NCBI GenBank assembly: GCA_016928975.1
Contig: JAFGJR010000008.1
Coordinates: 1-10,728, forward strand
DNA from: Sedimentisphaerales bacterium
GTDB lineage: Bacteria > Planctomycetota > Phycisphaerae > Sedimentisphaerales > SG8-4
Reading direction: 5' to 3'
Length of the DNA stretch: 10,728 bases
The notes below the pieces were generated by a model. The model was not told the DNA's origin and searched no databases. It saw only the letters and a list, made by a program, of their open reading frames with translations. Shown piece by piece: positions 1 to 6,266 of this stretch (position 1 is the first letter of the stretch; each line of letters starts with the position of its first letter). The translations under genes and the position numbers were made by a program.

Positions 1-482
1 GCAGAGGTGGTCCAGTGAACTGTATCTCCGACTGTATATAAATTACCGCCGGTGCTTACTGAATAGGTAAACATTCTGTCACTGGAGTAGAGGCTCTCCA
101 CGGGCGCCGCCGTCAGGATGAGGATGACCACGATTCTGCGCAGGAGGCGGGGCGCGGTGAAGGAAAGCCACGGCCCATTGGGACCATTCGCCCGCCAGAG
201 GCGTCCGGCCTGCATGGCACGGAGCAGACAGAAGGACCAACCGCCGGCCAGCAACGCCGCCAGCAGGATCGACGCCCAGGGCAGGGTGCGTCCTTGGCCC
301 GCCGGCAGAGGCAGCAATGACACGTCGACGGGGTCCGCGGTCGCCACAACCATCGGCAAGCTGCGCTTGCCGCTGCCACCCGGCTGGAGGGCGTCCGACG
401 CGACTGCTTCGCGGCGCCAGGCCGACGGTTCGACCGCCCAGAGCACCACCACCAGAAACACCAGAATCGCCTTGCTCTTCAT
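1..482 (-). CDS. Hypothetical secreted/membrane protein, 5' part only (runs off left edge)
   Basis: An open minus-strand frame starts at the ATG at 482 and stays open to base 1, giving the first 160 residues without a stop. An AGGAAAGG ribosome binding site (491-498) lies 8 nt before the ATG, and a strong promoter lies just upstream. Residues 1-28 look like a signal peptide (basic MKSK, then a hydrophobic VFLVVVLW core). A second hydrophobic stretch (about 68-89) and a third (about 115-126, following an RLLRR basic cluster) could span the membrane, with a short basic loop between them. The last visible part (about 135-160) is polar and rich in Thr, Ser and Gly and may begin an extracytoplasmic domain. 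I do not recognise the family. The third hydrophobic stretch itself resembles a signal peptide, so a fusion of two exported segments is possible, but no stop or frame break separates them. Confidence 0.72.
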   Translation of the reverse strand, partial: MKSKAILVFLVVVLWAVEPSAWRREAVASDALQPGGSGKRSLPMVVATADPVDVSLLPLPAGQGRTLPWASILLAALLAGGWSFCLLRAMQAGRLWRANGPNGPWLSFTAPRLLRRIVVILILTAAPVESLYSSDRMFTYSVSTGGNLYTVGDTVHWTTS

Positions 483-516
483 GGATGCACCCTTTCCTGA
501 GGCCGTTGTCTATCCC

Positions 517-545
517 ATTGTACGAAAAACCCGTCCGGATCGCAA
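517..545 (-). promoter_or_regulatory. Sigma70-type promoter for the left-edge gene
   Basis: Read on the minus strand, a TTGCGA -35 box (540-545) and a TACAAT -10 box (517-522) are separated by exactly 17 bp. The expected transcription start near 510 gives a leader of about 28 nt before the ATG at 482. The match to the consensus and the short leader make this one of the better promoter calls in the window. Confidence 0.6.
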
Positions 546-846
546 GACACAGTCCGCACCGTGACGCACGAGCCGGGGATGTTGCCCCTACAGGCGGCAA
601 AAGGGACGCGTAAACGCGGTACTCCCGCGAAGAACCGCACGTGGTGTTCCCCCTGAAGGGAGGGGCCGGGGGCAAACCTACACATTTCACAATCGTCATA
701 CTGGCAATTCCGGGGAAAGAGGGCCAGGGCGGCAATTTGAGATCTTGGGGCGGAAGGCCCGACAGATCAGATTCGTGTCATTGGTGTGAATTCGTTGTTC
801 AAAGACTTGGCGGTTGCGGCCGGAGGCCGTGATGGGTTCTCCGGGT

Positions 847-864
847 CCCCCGCCTTCGCGGGGG
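847..864. repeat. Solitary REP-like palindrome
   Basis: CCCCCGC (847-853) and GCGGGGG (858-864) form a 7-bp perfect stem around the loop CTTC. The core CCCGCCTTCGCGGG is identical to the core of the right arm of the paired element at 1840-1910, so both belong to one dispersed repeat family. There is no T-tract, so a terminator role is unlikely. Confidence 0.6.
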
Positions 865-899
865 CAGGCTCTCTGTGCCTCTGGGGTGAGTCCTGAGTC

Positions 900-919
900 C
901 ACAGCCGGGGGCGGCTGTG
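900..919. repeat. Short palindromic intergenic element
   Basis: CACAGCCG (900-907) and CGGCTGTG (912-919) pair perfectly over 8 bp around a GGGG loop. It lies about 140 bp beyond the stop of the minus-strand DUF1080 gene and has no T-tract on either side, so it is better called a small dispersed palindrome than a terminator. Its sequence differs from the CCCGCCTTCGCGGG family. Confidence 0.45.
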
Positions 920-1057
920 CTACATCTGTTGGGGACTTCCGGGCACGCCTTGTCTATTTCGGCATCTGAATTGAGTATGCTGACCGCCGATTCCAATGTA
1001 CCGGACCCCGTTTTGTTCCCACAGGGGCTGGCGGCCAACGGAGCCGGCGGCTTGGTT

Positions 1058-1735
1058 TCATCTGGCCGGGAGGAGGTAGATGTTGCGAAACTCGATGGGG
1101 CCGCCTTCGCTTTGCAGGCCGATATAGCCGGAGCCGGGCCTGGCGCGCACACCTTCGTTTTGCAGGACGCCGTTGACGAAACAGCGGATCATGCCTCGCT
1201 TGCAGACGATCTCGCAGGTGTTCCATTGTCCGACGGGTTTCTCGCTGACCGGCGCCATCTTCTCAGCGACGACGAACCGCTTGGTGATGTCTTGCCGGTC
1301 GATGCCGTTCACCGTCAGGCCGGCGCCGTTCATGAGGACGAAGTCGCCGGCGTTGCCGGCCTTCAGTTGACATTCGACGCAGGTGGGCCAGATCTGGTCG
1401 GGCTCGGTCATGTGCAGCAGGATGCCGCTGTTGGCGACCTGTCCGGGCCAGCGCCACTCGAGATGCAGGAGGTAGTTCCTGTACTTGTTCCCGGTGCGGA
1501 TGTAGCCGTCCGGTTGTCCGGTGCAGTGAAGGATGCGGCCGTACATGCGCCACACGTCGTTGACATCGACGATCGGATCGGCGATGTAGCGATACCAGCC
1601 GCTGAAGTCATTGCCATCCCACAGGACTACCTTCTTCCTGGGCGACGGGCTCTTGGAGGCGCTCTGACAGCCTGCCAGGACCAGCAATATCATGGTCACC
1701 ATCACGCATCTCATCCCACTCGCTGCTCGCGACAT
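1058..1735 (-). CDS. DUF1080 (3-keto-disaccharide hydrolase-like) lipoprotein
   Basis: A 225-residue protein. Residues 1-22 form a lipoprotein signal peptide (basic start, then MVTMILLV) ending in the lipobox LAGC with the lipidated Cys at 23. Gln at +2 would favour the outer membrane under the E. coli rule, which may not hold here. Residues 36-223 match the DUF1080 / PF06439 concanavalin-like fold: opening VVLWDGNDFSGWYRY, then YRNYLLHLEWRW, ANSGILLHM, WNTCEIVCKRGMIRCFVNGV and closing GYIGLQSEGGPIEFRNIYLLP. Some family members hydrolyse or bind modified sugars; for most the activity is unknown. The start at 1735 is preceded by TGAGGA (1743-1748) at 7 nt spacing. It appears to be a single-gene unit. 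The family is abundant in planctomycetes, often linked to carbohydrate use; no sugar enzyme adjoins it here. Confidence 0.92.
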   Translation of the reverse strand: MSRAASGMRCVMVTMILLVLAGCQSASKSPSPRKKVVLWDGNDFSGWYRYIADPIVDVNDVWRMYGRILHCTGQPDGYIRTGNKYRNYLLHLEWRWPGQVANSGILLHMTEPDQIWPTCVECQLKAGNAGDFVLMNGAGLTVNGIDRQDITKRFVVAEKMAPVSEKPVGQWNTCEIVCKRGMIRCFVNGVLQNEGVRARPGSGYIGLQSEGGPIEFRNIYLLPAR

Positions 1736-1839
1736 GGCTTTGTCCTCACCAAAGAATCAGCAGAAAACCTCTTCCGGACGGTCCCGGCCGGACGCCGGTT
1801 GTTCTATTGACGATTGAACGGCCAAATGTAACCGACGAT

Positions 1840-1910
1840 GTCACCCCCGCGCAGGCGGGGGTCCAGGAATGCCCCGGAAGCTACTGGATTCCCGCCTTCG
1901 CGGGAATGAC
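1840..1910. repeat. REPIN-like pair of inverted palindromic repeats
   Basis: Two 27-bp arms (1840-1866 and 1884-1910) are inverted relative to each other at 22 of 27 positions, with a 17-bp spacer. Each arm contains its own hairpin: CCCCCGC/GCGGGGG-like on the left and TTCCCGC/GCGGGAA on the right. Four of the five differences between arms are compensating (CC/GG against TT/AA), so each arm keeps its own stem. Outer ends are GTCA and TGAC. This is the layout of REPINs or small non-autonomous elements mobilised in trans. No REP-associated transposase gene lies in the window. The element sits between the DUF1080 gene and the PGPGW gene. Confidence 0.75.
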
Positions 1911-1955
1911 AGGGTCAGTTCCGTGGTTTGATTGGCTATTCAATACTCAATAATT

Positions 1956-1977
1956 ACTCCATCAGCGGTACCGGAGT
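1956..1977 (-). terminator. Weak candidate terminator downstream of the PGPGW gene
   Basis: ACTCC (1956-1960) pairs with GGAGT (1973-1977), and the loop contains the self-complementary CGGTACCG. On the minus strand the hairpin is followed by an AT-rich run (AATTATTGAG) about 20 bp beyond the stop codon at 1997. The stem is only 5 bp and there is no real U-tract, so this is tentative. Confidence 0.2.
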
Positions 1978-1996
1978 CAATCTGAAAATGGTCCTG

Positions 1997-2323
1997 TCAG
2001 TGCGTACGACTCCTTCGCCATTTCCTCCAGGCGCCGGGGCCGCCTTTGCGAACGTGCATCAGCCGGCGGATAACCTTCGATACCCTGCTGTCGGGCCGGC
2101 GCTCGGCCCACGTCAGGAGCTTGTCCTGCAGCAGAAGACGAAGGCCGACCAGCTCCAGGCCAATCGGAATCAGCCATGATCCCGGCGTCAACGGCGTCAG
2201 GAGCGCCAGAACCCCCAGGACGATGAGGATGACCCCGACGGTCTTCCTCGCGATTCTTCTCGTCCGCATCTTCCAGGAGTCACCCCCGGCCGACGGCGGT
2301 GCGGTCTCGCGCGTGTCCGTCAT
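1997..2323 (-). CDS. PGPGW-like small membrane protein
   Basis: A 108-residue protein with a basic N-terminal tail (KMRTRRIARK, 18-27) and two close membrane segments: about 28-44 (TVGVILIVLGVLALLTP) and 49-66 (SWLIPIGLELVGLRLLL). The turn PLTPGSWLIPIGLELVGLR resembles the Pro-Gly-rich turn of the PGPGW family (PF09656), with PGSW in place of PGPGW. The C-terminal tail is strongly basic (RKGGPGAWRKWRRSR). The family's function is unknown. The gene follows the oligoendopeptidase gene by 16 bp on the same strand, so the two are probably co-transcribed. GAGGG (2327-2331) sits only 3 nt from the ATG at 2323, a short spacing; Met19 would be the next in-frame start but would remove the polar tail. 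Confidence 0.75.
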   Translation of the reverse strand: MTDTRETAPPSAGGDSWKMRTRRIARKTVGVILIVLGVLALLTPLTPGSWLIPIGLELVGLRLLLQDKLLTWAERRPDSRVSKVIRRLMHVRKGGPGAWRKWRRSRTH

Positions 2324-2339
2324 AGTCCCTCACAGCACG

Positions 2340-4229
2340 TCACCGACTCCCCCGGCGGGCGAGGATCGATGCGATCTCATCCATCGTGCGGTTCATCGCG
2401 GCCATCGTCTTTGCGAACGGCTCCGGCGTCTTCATGTCCACTCCCGCTTCCTTCAGGATCTCGATCGGGTAGTCCGACCCGCCGGCCGAAATGAAATCGA
2501 GGTAGTTCTGAGCGGCCCCCGTCTCGCCCGTGAGGACCCTTTCCGCCATCGCCGTGGCGGCAGTGAAGGACGTGGAGTACTGGTACACGTAGAAGTTGTA
2601 GTAGAAGTGCGGGATATAGGCCCACTCGACGGCGTACAGGTCGTCGATCTGGCAGATGCCCTTGTCGTGGCCGTAGTACCGCTTGAGAATCTCGCCGTAG
2701 AGCTGGGTGAACGTGTCGCCCGTCAGCGGCTCGCCCTTTTCCGCCTTCTCGTGGATTCGCAGCTCAAACTCGGCAAACTGCGTCTGTCGAAACACCGTGC
2801 CGCGAATCCCGTCGAGGTAATTCATCAACAGCGACAATCTCACGTCGTCATCCTTGATCTCGCCGAGCACTTCGTGGATGAGCAGCGCCTCGTTGAAGGT
2901 GGAGGCAACCTCGGCCACGAAGATCGAGTAGTCCGCCAGCGGGTACGGCTGGCTCTTGTTCGAGTAGTAGCTGTGCATAGCATGGCCCATCTCATGGGCC
3001 AGCGTGCTGACGTCGTCGTACTGGCCGTTGTAGTTCAGCAGAACGTATGGGTGCACGTCGTAGGCACTGCCGTTCGAATAGGCGCCGGAGCGTTTGCCCG
3101 GCGTCGGATACGCGTCGATCCATCGCTGCTCGAAGGCCCGTGCGGCCGCCGCGCGATACTCGGGGCCGAGCGGCTCCAGGGCATCCAGATACAGCTTCTT
3201 CGCCTCGTCGAACGTGTACTTGAGGTCGAGCCCCTTCACAACCGGGGCGTAGATATCCGAGTACTTCAACGTGTCCACGCCCAGCATGCGTTTGCGGAGC
3301 TGAAGATACCGGTGAAATGTGCTCATGTTCTCGTGGACGTTCGCAATCAGCTTGTGATAAACCTCGGTCGGGATGTTGTTCTTGTCCAGGGCGCGTTGCA
3401 GACAAGAGTCATAGTTCCTTGTCCTGGTGTAGAAGACGTGCGTCTGCATGTGGGAGTAGAGATCGACGCCGAATGTCTGCTTGAATCTGGCGATGGCGGA
3501 CCAGAAGGCCTCAAACACGGCCTCGCGATCCGCACGGTTGGCCGAGGCGCGGTGCAGCGCATAGCCGGCCTTGTTGAGCAGCGCCGTCGTGCCGTCGCTC
3601 AGCGTGATCTGCGGGTATGGCATCTCCGCGTTGCTGAAGACTGTGTAGATCGAGCCGGGACCGTCCACGATCTGCCCGGTCCGGGCGAGGATCTTCTCCT
3701 CCTCCTGCGAGAGGGTGTGCGCTTTGCCACGAAGGATATCGAGCAAGTAGAGACGGTAGACTCGCAGGTCCGGCTCGGCGGCAATGAAGGTCTCGATCTC
3801 CTGCTTGTCCAGCGCAACGAGCTCCGGCTCAATGAATGACGCCCTGGTGCCGTACTCCGTGACGAGCTGCTGGACCTCCTGCTTCATGGCCAGGTACATC
3901 GCGTTGCGCGTGTCCTCGTCGGACTTCATCGACGCATAGCTGCGCAGCCGACCCAGCTCTTTGGAAATCTCGCTGTTGAGCTTCAAACAGGCAAGCAGTT
4001 GCGCGCTTGACTGTGTGAGCTTGCCTTTGTATTGCAGGATGCCGTCCAGCCGGCCCGCCAGATCCCCTTTGGCCTGCGCCCACGCCCGGTCGGACGCAAA
4101 CAGGTCCTCCAACCGCCACTTCTCTGCCGCAGGCACGTCCGAGCGTTGACGCATCTGCCCCTTGCCATCCGTCGCAAACAACCAGATTCCGATCGCCATC
4201 GAAGCACCCAGCATCCACAATCGTGTCAT
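2340..4229 (-). CDS. pepF: Oligoendopeptidase F-type M3B metallopeptidase with N-terminal export signal
   Basis: A 629-residue zinc metallopeptidase of family M3B, near the usual PepF length of about 600, predicted to cut short peptides. The zinc motif HEMGH is at 412-416 (ligands His412 and His416, catalytic Glu413). The third ligand is probably Glu440 in FVAEVASTFNEAL. The conserved PHFYYNFYVYQY block (about 540-551) supplies the His and Tyr residues that bind substrate in the family. The start at 4229 is chosen because GAGGA (4236-4240) lies 6 nt upstream; earlier ATGs at 4328 and 4253 lack this. Residues 1-20 (MTRLWMLGASMAIGIWLFAT) form a hydrophobic signal or anchor without a clear Ala-X-Ala cleavage site. 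PepF is usually cytoplasmic, so export or anchoring is notable. First gene of a likely operon with the PGPGW-like gene. Confidence 0.93.
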   Translation of the reverse strand: MTRLWMLGASMAIGIWLFATDGKGQMRQRSDVPAAEKWRLEDLFASDRAWAQAKGDLAGRLDGILQYKGKLTQSSAQLLACLKLNSEISKELGRLRSYASMKSDEDTRNAMYLAMKQEVQQLVTEYGTRASFIEPELVALDKQEIETFIAAEPDLRVYRLYLLDILRGKAHTLSQEEEKILARTGQIVDGPGSIYTVFSNAEMPYPQITLSDGTTALLNKAGYALHRASANRADREAVFEAFWSAIARFKQTFGVDLYSHMQTHVFYTRTRNYDSCLQRALDKNNIPTEVYHKLIANVHENMSTFHRYLQLRKRMLGVDTLKYSDIYAPVVKGLDLKYTFDEAKKLYLDALEPLGPEYRAAAARAFEQRWIDAYPTPGKRSGAYSNGSAYDVHPYVLLNYNGQYDDVSTLAHEMGHAMHSYYSNKSQPYPLADYSIFVAEVASTFNEALLIHEVLGEIKDDDVRLSLLMNYLDGIRGTVFRQTQFAEFELRIHEKAEKGEPLTGDTFTQLYGEILKRYYGHDKGICQIDDLYAVEWAYIPHFYYNFYVYQYSTSFTAATAMAERVLTGETGAAQNYLDFISAGGSDYPIEILKEAGVDMKTPEPFAKTMAAMNRTMDEIASILARRGSR

Positions 4230-4298
4230 TGCGTTTCCTCGTTTGCCATTCATACGCCCACCACAGTTGTCCGGCCACGCAGCTACAGACGCGCGGAC

Positions 4299-4328
4299 AT
4301 CGTAAGGTTCAGCCACTCGTGCCGTCAA
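4299..4328 (-). promoter_or_regulatory. Sigma70-type promoter for the oligoendopeptidase operon
   Basis: On the minus strand a TTGACG -35 box (4323-4328) and a TACGAT -10 box (4299-4304) are 18 bp apart. The predicted start near 4292 leaves a leader of about 63 nt before the ATG at 4229. Note that the longest in-frame extension of the gene would begin inside this promoter, which supports the shorter start. Confidence 0.5.
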
Positions 4329-4348
4329 GGTTCTAACGCCGACGATCC

Positions 4349-4378
4349 TTGCCCGTCACCCACTGCAGCAGGTATCAT
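4349..4378 (+). promoter_or_regulatory. Possible sigma70-type promoter for the redox operon
   Basis: TTGCCC (4349-4354) and TATCAT (4373-4378) are 18 bp apart, 40 bp before the first ATG at 4418. Together with the minus-strand promoter at 4299-4328 this makes the 188-bp gap a divergent promoter region with back-to-back, non-overlapping boxes. Moderate consensus match only. Confidence 0.35.
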
Positions 4379-4417
4379 TCCGTGTAACGAATGTGCCTTG
4401 CTCATGGGGCGTTGTGA

Positions 4418-5074
4418 ATGATGTCTGTCAGCGGATTCCTGCTGGGGATCGCCAGCGGCGGGGTGTGCCTGGCCTATTGTGCGCCGGTCCTGGTGCCCTA
4501 TCTACTCGGTGAGGGGAGAACCCTCCGCGCGAACCTCGTGCTGGTTGGCGGCTTTCTCAGTGGGCGGCTGGCAGGATATATGACCTTCGCCGTCCTCGCC
4601 TGGTTCACGCATGCCGTGCTCATCGAGAACCTGCCTCACCGAAAGGTCATCTTTGGCCTCGTCACCGTCGGCCTGGCGACTCTTCTGATCGCCTATGGAT
4701 TCATCGGCCGCAGCCGCAACTGCCCGGTGGCTTCGCCGGGCGCCGCGGAAAGGCTGGTCGCCCGTAGAGACGCAAGATCTTGCGTCTCTACAATGCTCAT
4801 GCCCATATCCCTGGGATTCCTGACCGGGGTCAACGTCTGTCCACCGTTCTTGCTGGCCTTCACCAGTGCGGCCCAACTCTCCCAGCTTTGGGAGAGCCTG
4901 CTCTTCTTTGGCGCCTTTTTCGTCGGGACTTCTCTCTATGTCGTTCCGCTGCCGTTGGTGGGCCTCGCCGGCCGACACGAGAGAATCCGGATCGTCGGGC
5001 GGCTGGCCGCTGGCGTCGTCGGCTTGTTCTACTTATACTCAGGGACTGTGAGCACAGTATCTGCCTTCAATTGA
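4418..5074 (+). CDS. TauE/SafE-like (UreH_2/CcdA-like) membrane protein
   Basis: A 218-residue polytopic protein with about six hydrophobic segments (roughly 5-30, 40-66, 77-96, 126-150, 160-184, 194-213). Two matching Cys-Pro sites lie in the two halves: CLAYCAP (Cys17, Cys21, Pro23) in the first helix and VCPPFLLAF (Cys141, Pro142) in the fourth. This internal symmetry is typical of the DsbD/CcdA and 'sulfite exporter TauE/SafE' (UreH_2) group, in which paired membrane cysteines can carry reducing equivalents across the membrane. Disulfide relay is inferred; metal or anion transport is an alternative. ATG ATG occurs at 4418 and 4421; an in-frame stop just before (4415-4417) fixes the start, and GGGG (4406-4409) is a weak ribosome site. 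The linker at residues 116-125 is encoded by a perfect palindrome (4764-4791). First gene of a three-gene operon. Confidence 0.82.
   Translation: MMSVSGFLLGIASGGVCLAYCAPVLVPYLLGEGRTLRANLVLVGGFLSGRLAGYMTFAVLAWFTHAVLIENLPHRKVIFGLVTVGLATLLIAYGFIGRSRNCPVASPGAAERLVARRDARSCVSTMLMPISLGFLTGVNVCPPFLLAFTSAAQLSQLWESLLFFGAFFVGTSLYVVPLPLVGLAGRHERIRIVGRLAAGVVGLFYLYSGTVSTVSAFN
4764..4791. repeat. Perfect 28-bp palindrome inside a coding region
   Basis: GTAGAGACGCAAGA is followed at once by its exact reverse complement, with no loop. It lies wholly within the TauE/SafE-like gene and encodes residues 116-125 (RRDARSCVST) of the cytoplasmic-looking linker between the two halves, adding no stop. Perfect palindromes of this length rarely arise by chance, and short GTAGAGACGC-type palindromes occur as dispersed repeats in several bacterial groups (recalled, not checked). 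It may be a small mobile repeat tolerated in a linker. Confidence 0.85.
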
Positions 5075-5085
5075 GGGGTGAGAAC

Positions 5086-6255
5086 ATGGCCGAGGGCGAC
5101 AGCAAAACACGACGCCTGGTCAAGACGACCGTCTTGACCCTGCCGCTGGCGCTGTTGATGGGACTGACGATCACGGGCGGCCCACAATTGCAGGAGTCGC
5201 CCCCCGACGGCCTCCGGCTCACGGGAATGATCGTCGCCTACCTGTTCACGGTGGGGGTCTTCTTCCTGATCGTCTTGACCGGCCGCACCTACAAGTACCG
5301 CGTCGCGCTGTACGTCGTCTACGCCGTGTCTTTCGTCATCAGCTTCATTCCAGAGCTCATCGGGACTCGCGGCAGCATGGCGATCACCCGCGCGGACATG
5401 ATCCAAGGACACACGCCCTTCTGCCACATGGTCATTCCCACGACGCTGATTCCGGCGGCCCTGTCTCGCACGATCATCTTTCCCGGCTCCATGCTCGAAG
5501 GATTCGGCGCCATCGGCTTCATGCTCGTGATCTGGCTGACGGCGTCGATCACGCTCGGCCGGGGCTGGTGCAGTTGGGCCTGCTTCTACGGCGGGCTCGA
5601 CGAAGGTTTCTCCAGGATCGGCCGAAAGACCATTCTCAAGCGCATCGACAGGAAATGGACCTACCTGCCGTTCGCGATTCTCGTGGCGATTGTGCTGCTC
5701 TCGGCGGTGAAACTGACCCCCATGTACTGCGTGTGGCTGTGTCCCTTCAAGACTGTCACAGAGTTCGCGGCGGTGACGTCGGCCACCTTTCTGGTGCAGA
5801 CCATTATCTTCGTGACCCTGTTCGCAGCCCTGGTCGTCGTCCTGCCCATCCTGACCAAGCGAAGGGTACAATGCGGCCTGTTCTGCCCGATGGGCGCTTT
5901 TCAATCCCTCACGAACAAGCTCAACATCTTCGATATCCGGATCGATCCCGACAAATGCGTGCAGTGCGGCCGATGCGAGAGCTCCTGTCCGACGTTTTCG
6001 ATCGACCGTGAAACGATCGAGAAAGGCACGACCCGCATCACCTGCACGAAGTGCGGCCGGTGCGTCGATGTGTGTCCCCAAAAGGCCATCTCGTACCACA
6101 TCAAAGGCACGCCCGTCGGGATCAAATCCCACATCGCCCGTATGGCGTTCCTGTACCCGGCCTTTCTGTTCCTGGCCGTCATGAGCGGCGCCATGATCAG
6201 CACCGCCATCTACCGCGTCCTCCTGCTGGCTACCACGGGCAGCATGATCCGGTGA
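5086..6255 (+). CDS. Polytopic membrane protein with two [4Fe-4S] clusters (NapH/NosR/CcoG-like)
   Basis: A 389-residue protein. Membrane segments lie at about 14-31, 46-65, 72-91, 138-157, 194-211, 235-256 and 353-378. Three CxxxC sites follow transmembrane stretches: WCSWACF (162/166), YCVWLCP (215/219) and QCGLFCP (263/267), as in NapH, the NosR C-terminus and CcoG/RdxA. Two complete bacterial ferredoxin motifs follow: CVQCGRCESSCP (291, 294, 297, 301) and CTKCGRCVDVCP (320, 323, 326, 330). A further Cys-His pair (FCH, 113-114) lies after the third membrane segment. The expected role is electron transfer between quinol or a soluble donor and a periplasmic acceptor; the partner is not identifiable here. 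The start at 5086 follows GAGGGG (5073-5078), which overlaps the upstream stop codon. Downstream gene follows by 11 bp. Confidence 0.9.
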   Translation: MAEGDSKTRRLVKTTVLTLPLALLMGLTITGGPQLQESPPDGLRLTGMIVAYLFTVGVFFLIVLTGRTYKYRVALYVVYAVSFVISFIPELIGTRGSMAITRADMIQGHTPFCHMVIPTTLIPAALSRTIIFPGSMLEGFGAIGFMLVIWLTASITLGRGWCSWACFYGGLDEGFSRIGRKTILKRIDRKWTYLPFAILVAIVLLSAVKLTPMYCVWLCPFKTVTEFAAVTSATFLVQTIIFVTLFAALVVVLPILTKRRVQCGLFCPMGAFQSLTNKLNIFDIRIDPDKCVQCGRCESSCPTFSIDRETIEKGTTRITCTKCGRCVDVCPQKAISYHIKGTPVGIKSHIARMAFLYPAFLFLAVMSGAMISTAIYRVLLLATTGSMIR

Positions 6256-6266
6256 GGAGTGAGCCG

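Larger units (their letters stand above)
483..1057. other. Gene-free intergenic region with small repeats
   Basis: No credible gene was found in these 575 bases: open frames here lack ribosome binding sites and recognisable protein character. It holds the promoter of the left-edge gene (517-545) and two palindromic elements (847-864 and 900-919). At 771-800 there is a degenerate triplicate of about 10 bp (ATTCGTGTC, ATTGGTGTGA, ATTCGTTGTTC). Two G-rich stretches (647-675 and 708-735) resemble each other with gaps. The part 920-1057 lies beyond the stop of the DUF1080 gene, and no U-tract terminator was seen in it. The segment looks like repeat-laden spacer. Confidence 0.6.

Noticed and set aside
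118..564. Plus-strand open frame of 148 codons at the left end
   Set aside because: Arg/Ser/Pro-rich with no recognisable feature, and it overlaps the promoter and start of the better supported minus-strand gene.
771..800. Possible CRISPR-like array
   Set aside because: The three near copies of about 10 bp are contiguous with no spacers, too short and too degenerate for a CRISPR.
641..832. Plus-strand open frame of 63 codons in the gene-free stretch
   Set aside because: No ribosome site, and the repeated Gly/Lys-rich peptide comes from degenerate DNA repeats.
917..1810. Plus-strand open frame of 297 codons opposite the DUF1080 gene
   Set aside because: Shadow frame with low-complexity Ala/Val/Asp content and no ribosome site; the opposite frame has a lipobox and a recognised domain.
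2046..3839. Long plus-strand open frame of 597 codons opposite the oligoendopeptidase gene
   Set aside because: It is a mirror of the GC-rich codon pattern of the opposite gene. It shows no domain, is rich in Val, Arg and His as such shadows are, and the minus-strand frame has the full M3B motif set.
5029..6132. Minus-strand open frame of 367 codons opposite the Fe-S gene
   Set aside because: Composition is dominated by Asp, Glu, Arg, Gln and His with no hydrophobic core; the plus-strand frame encodes a clear Fe-S membrane protein.
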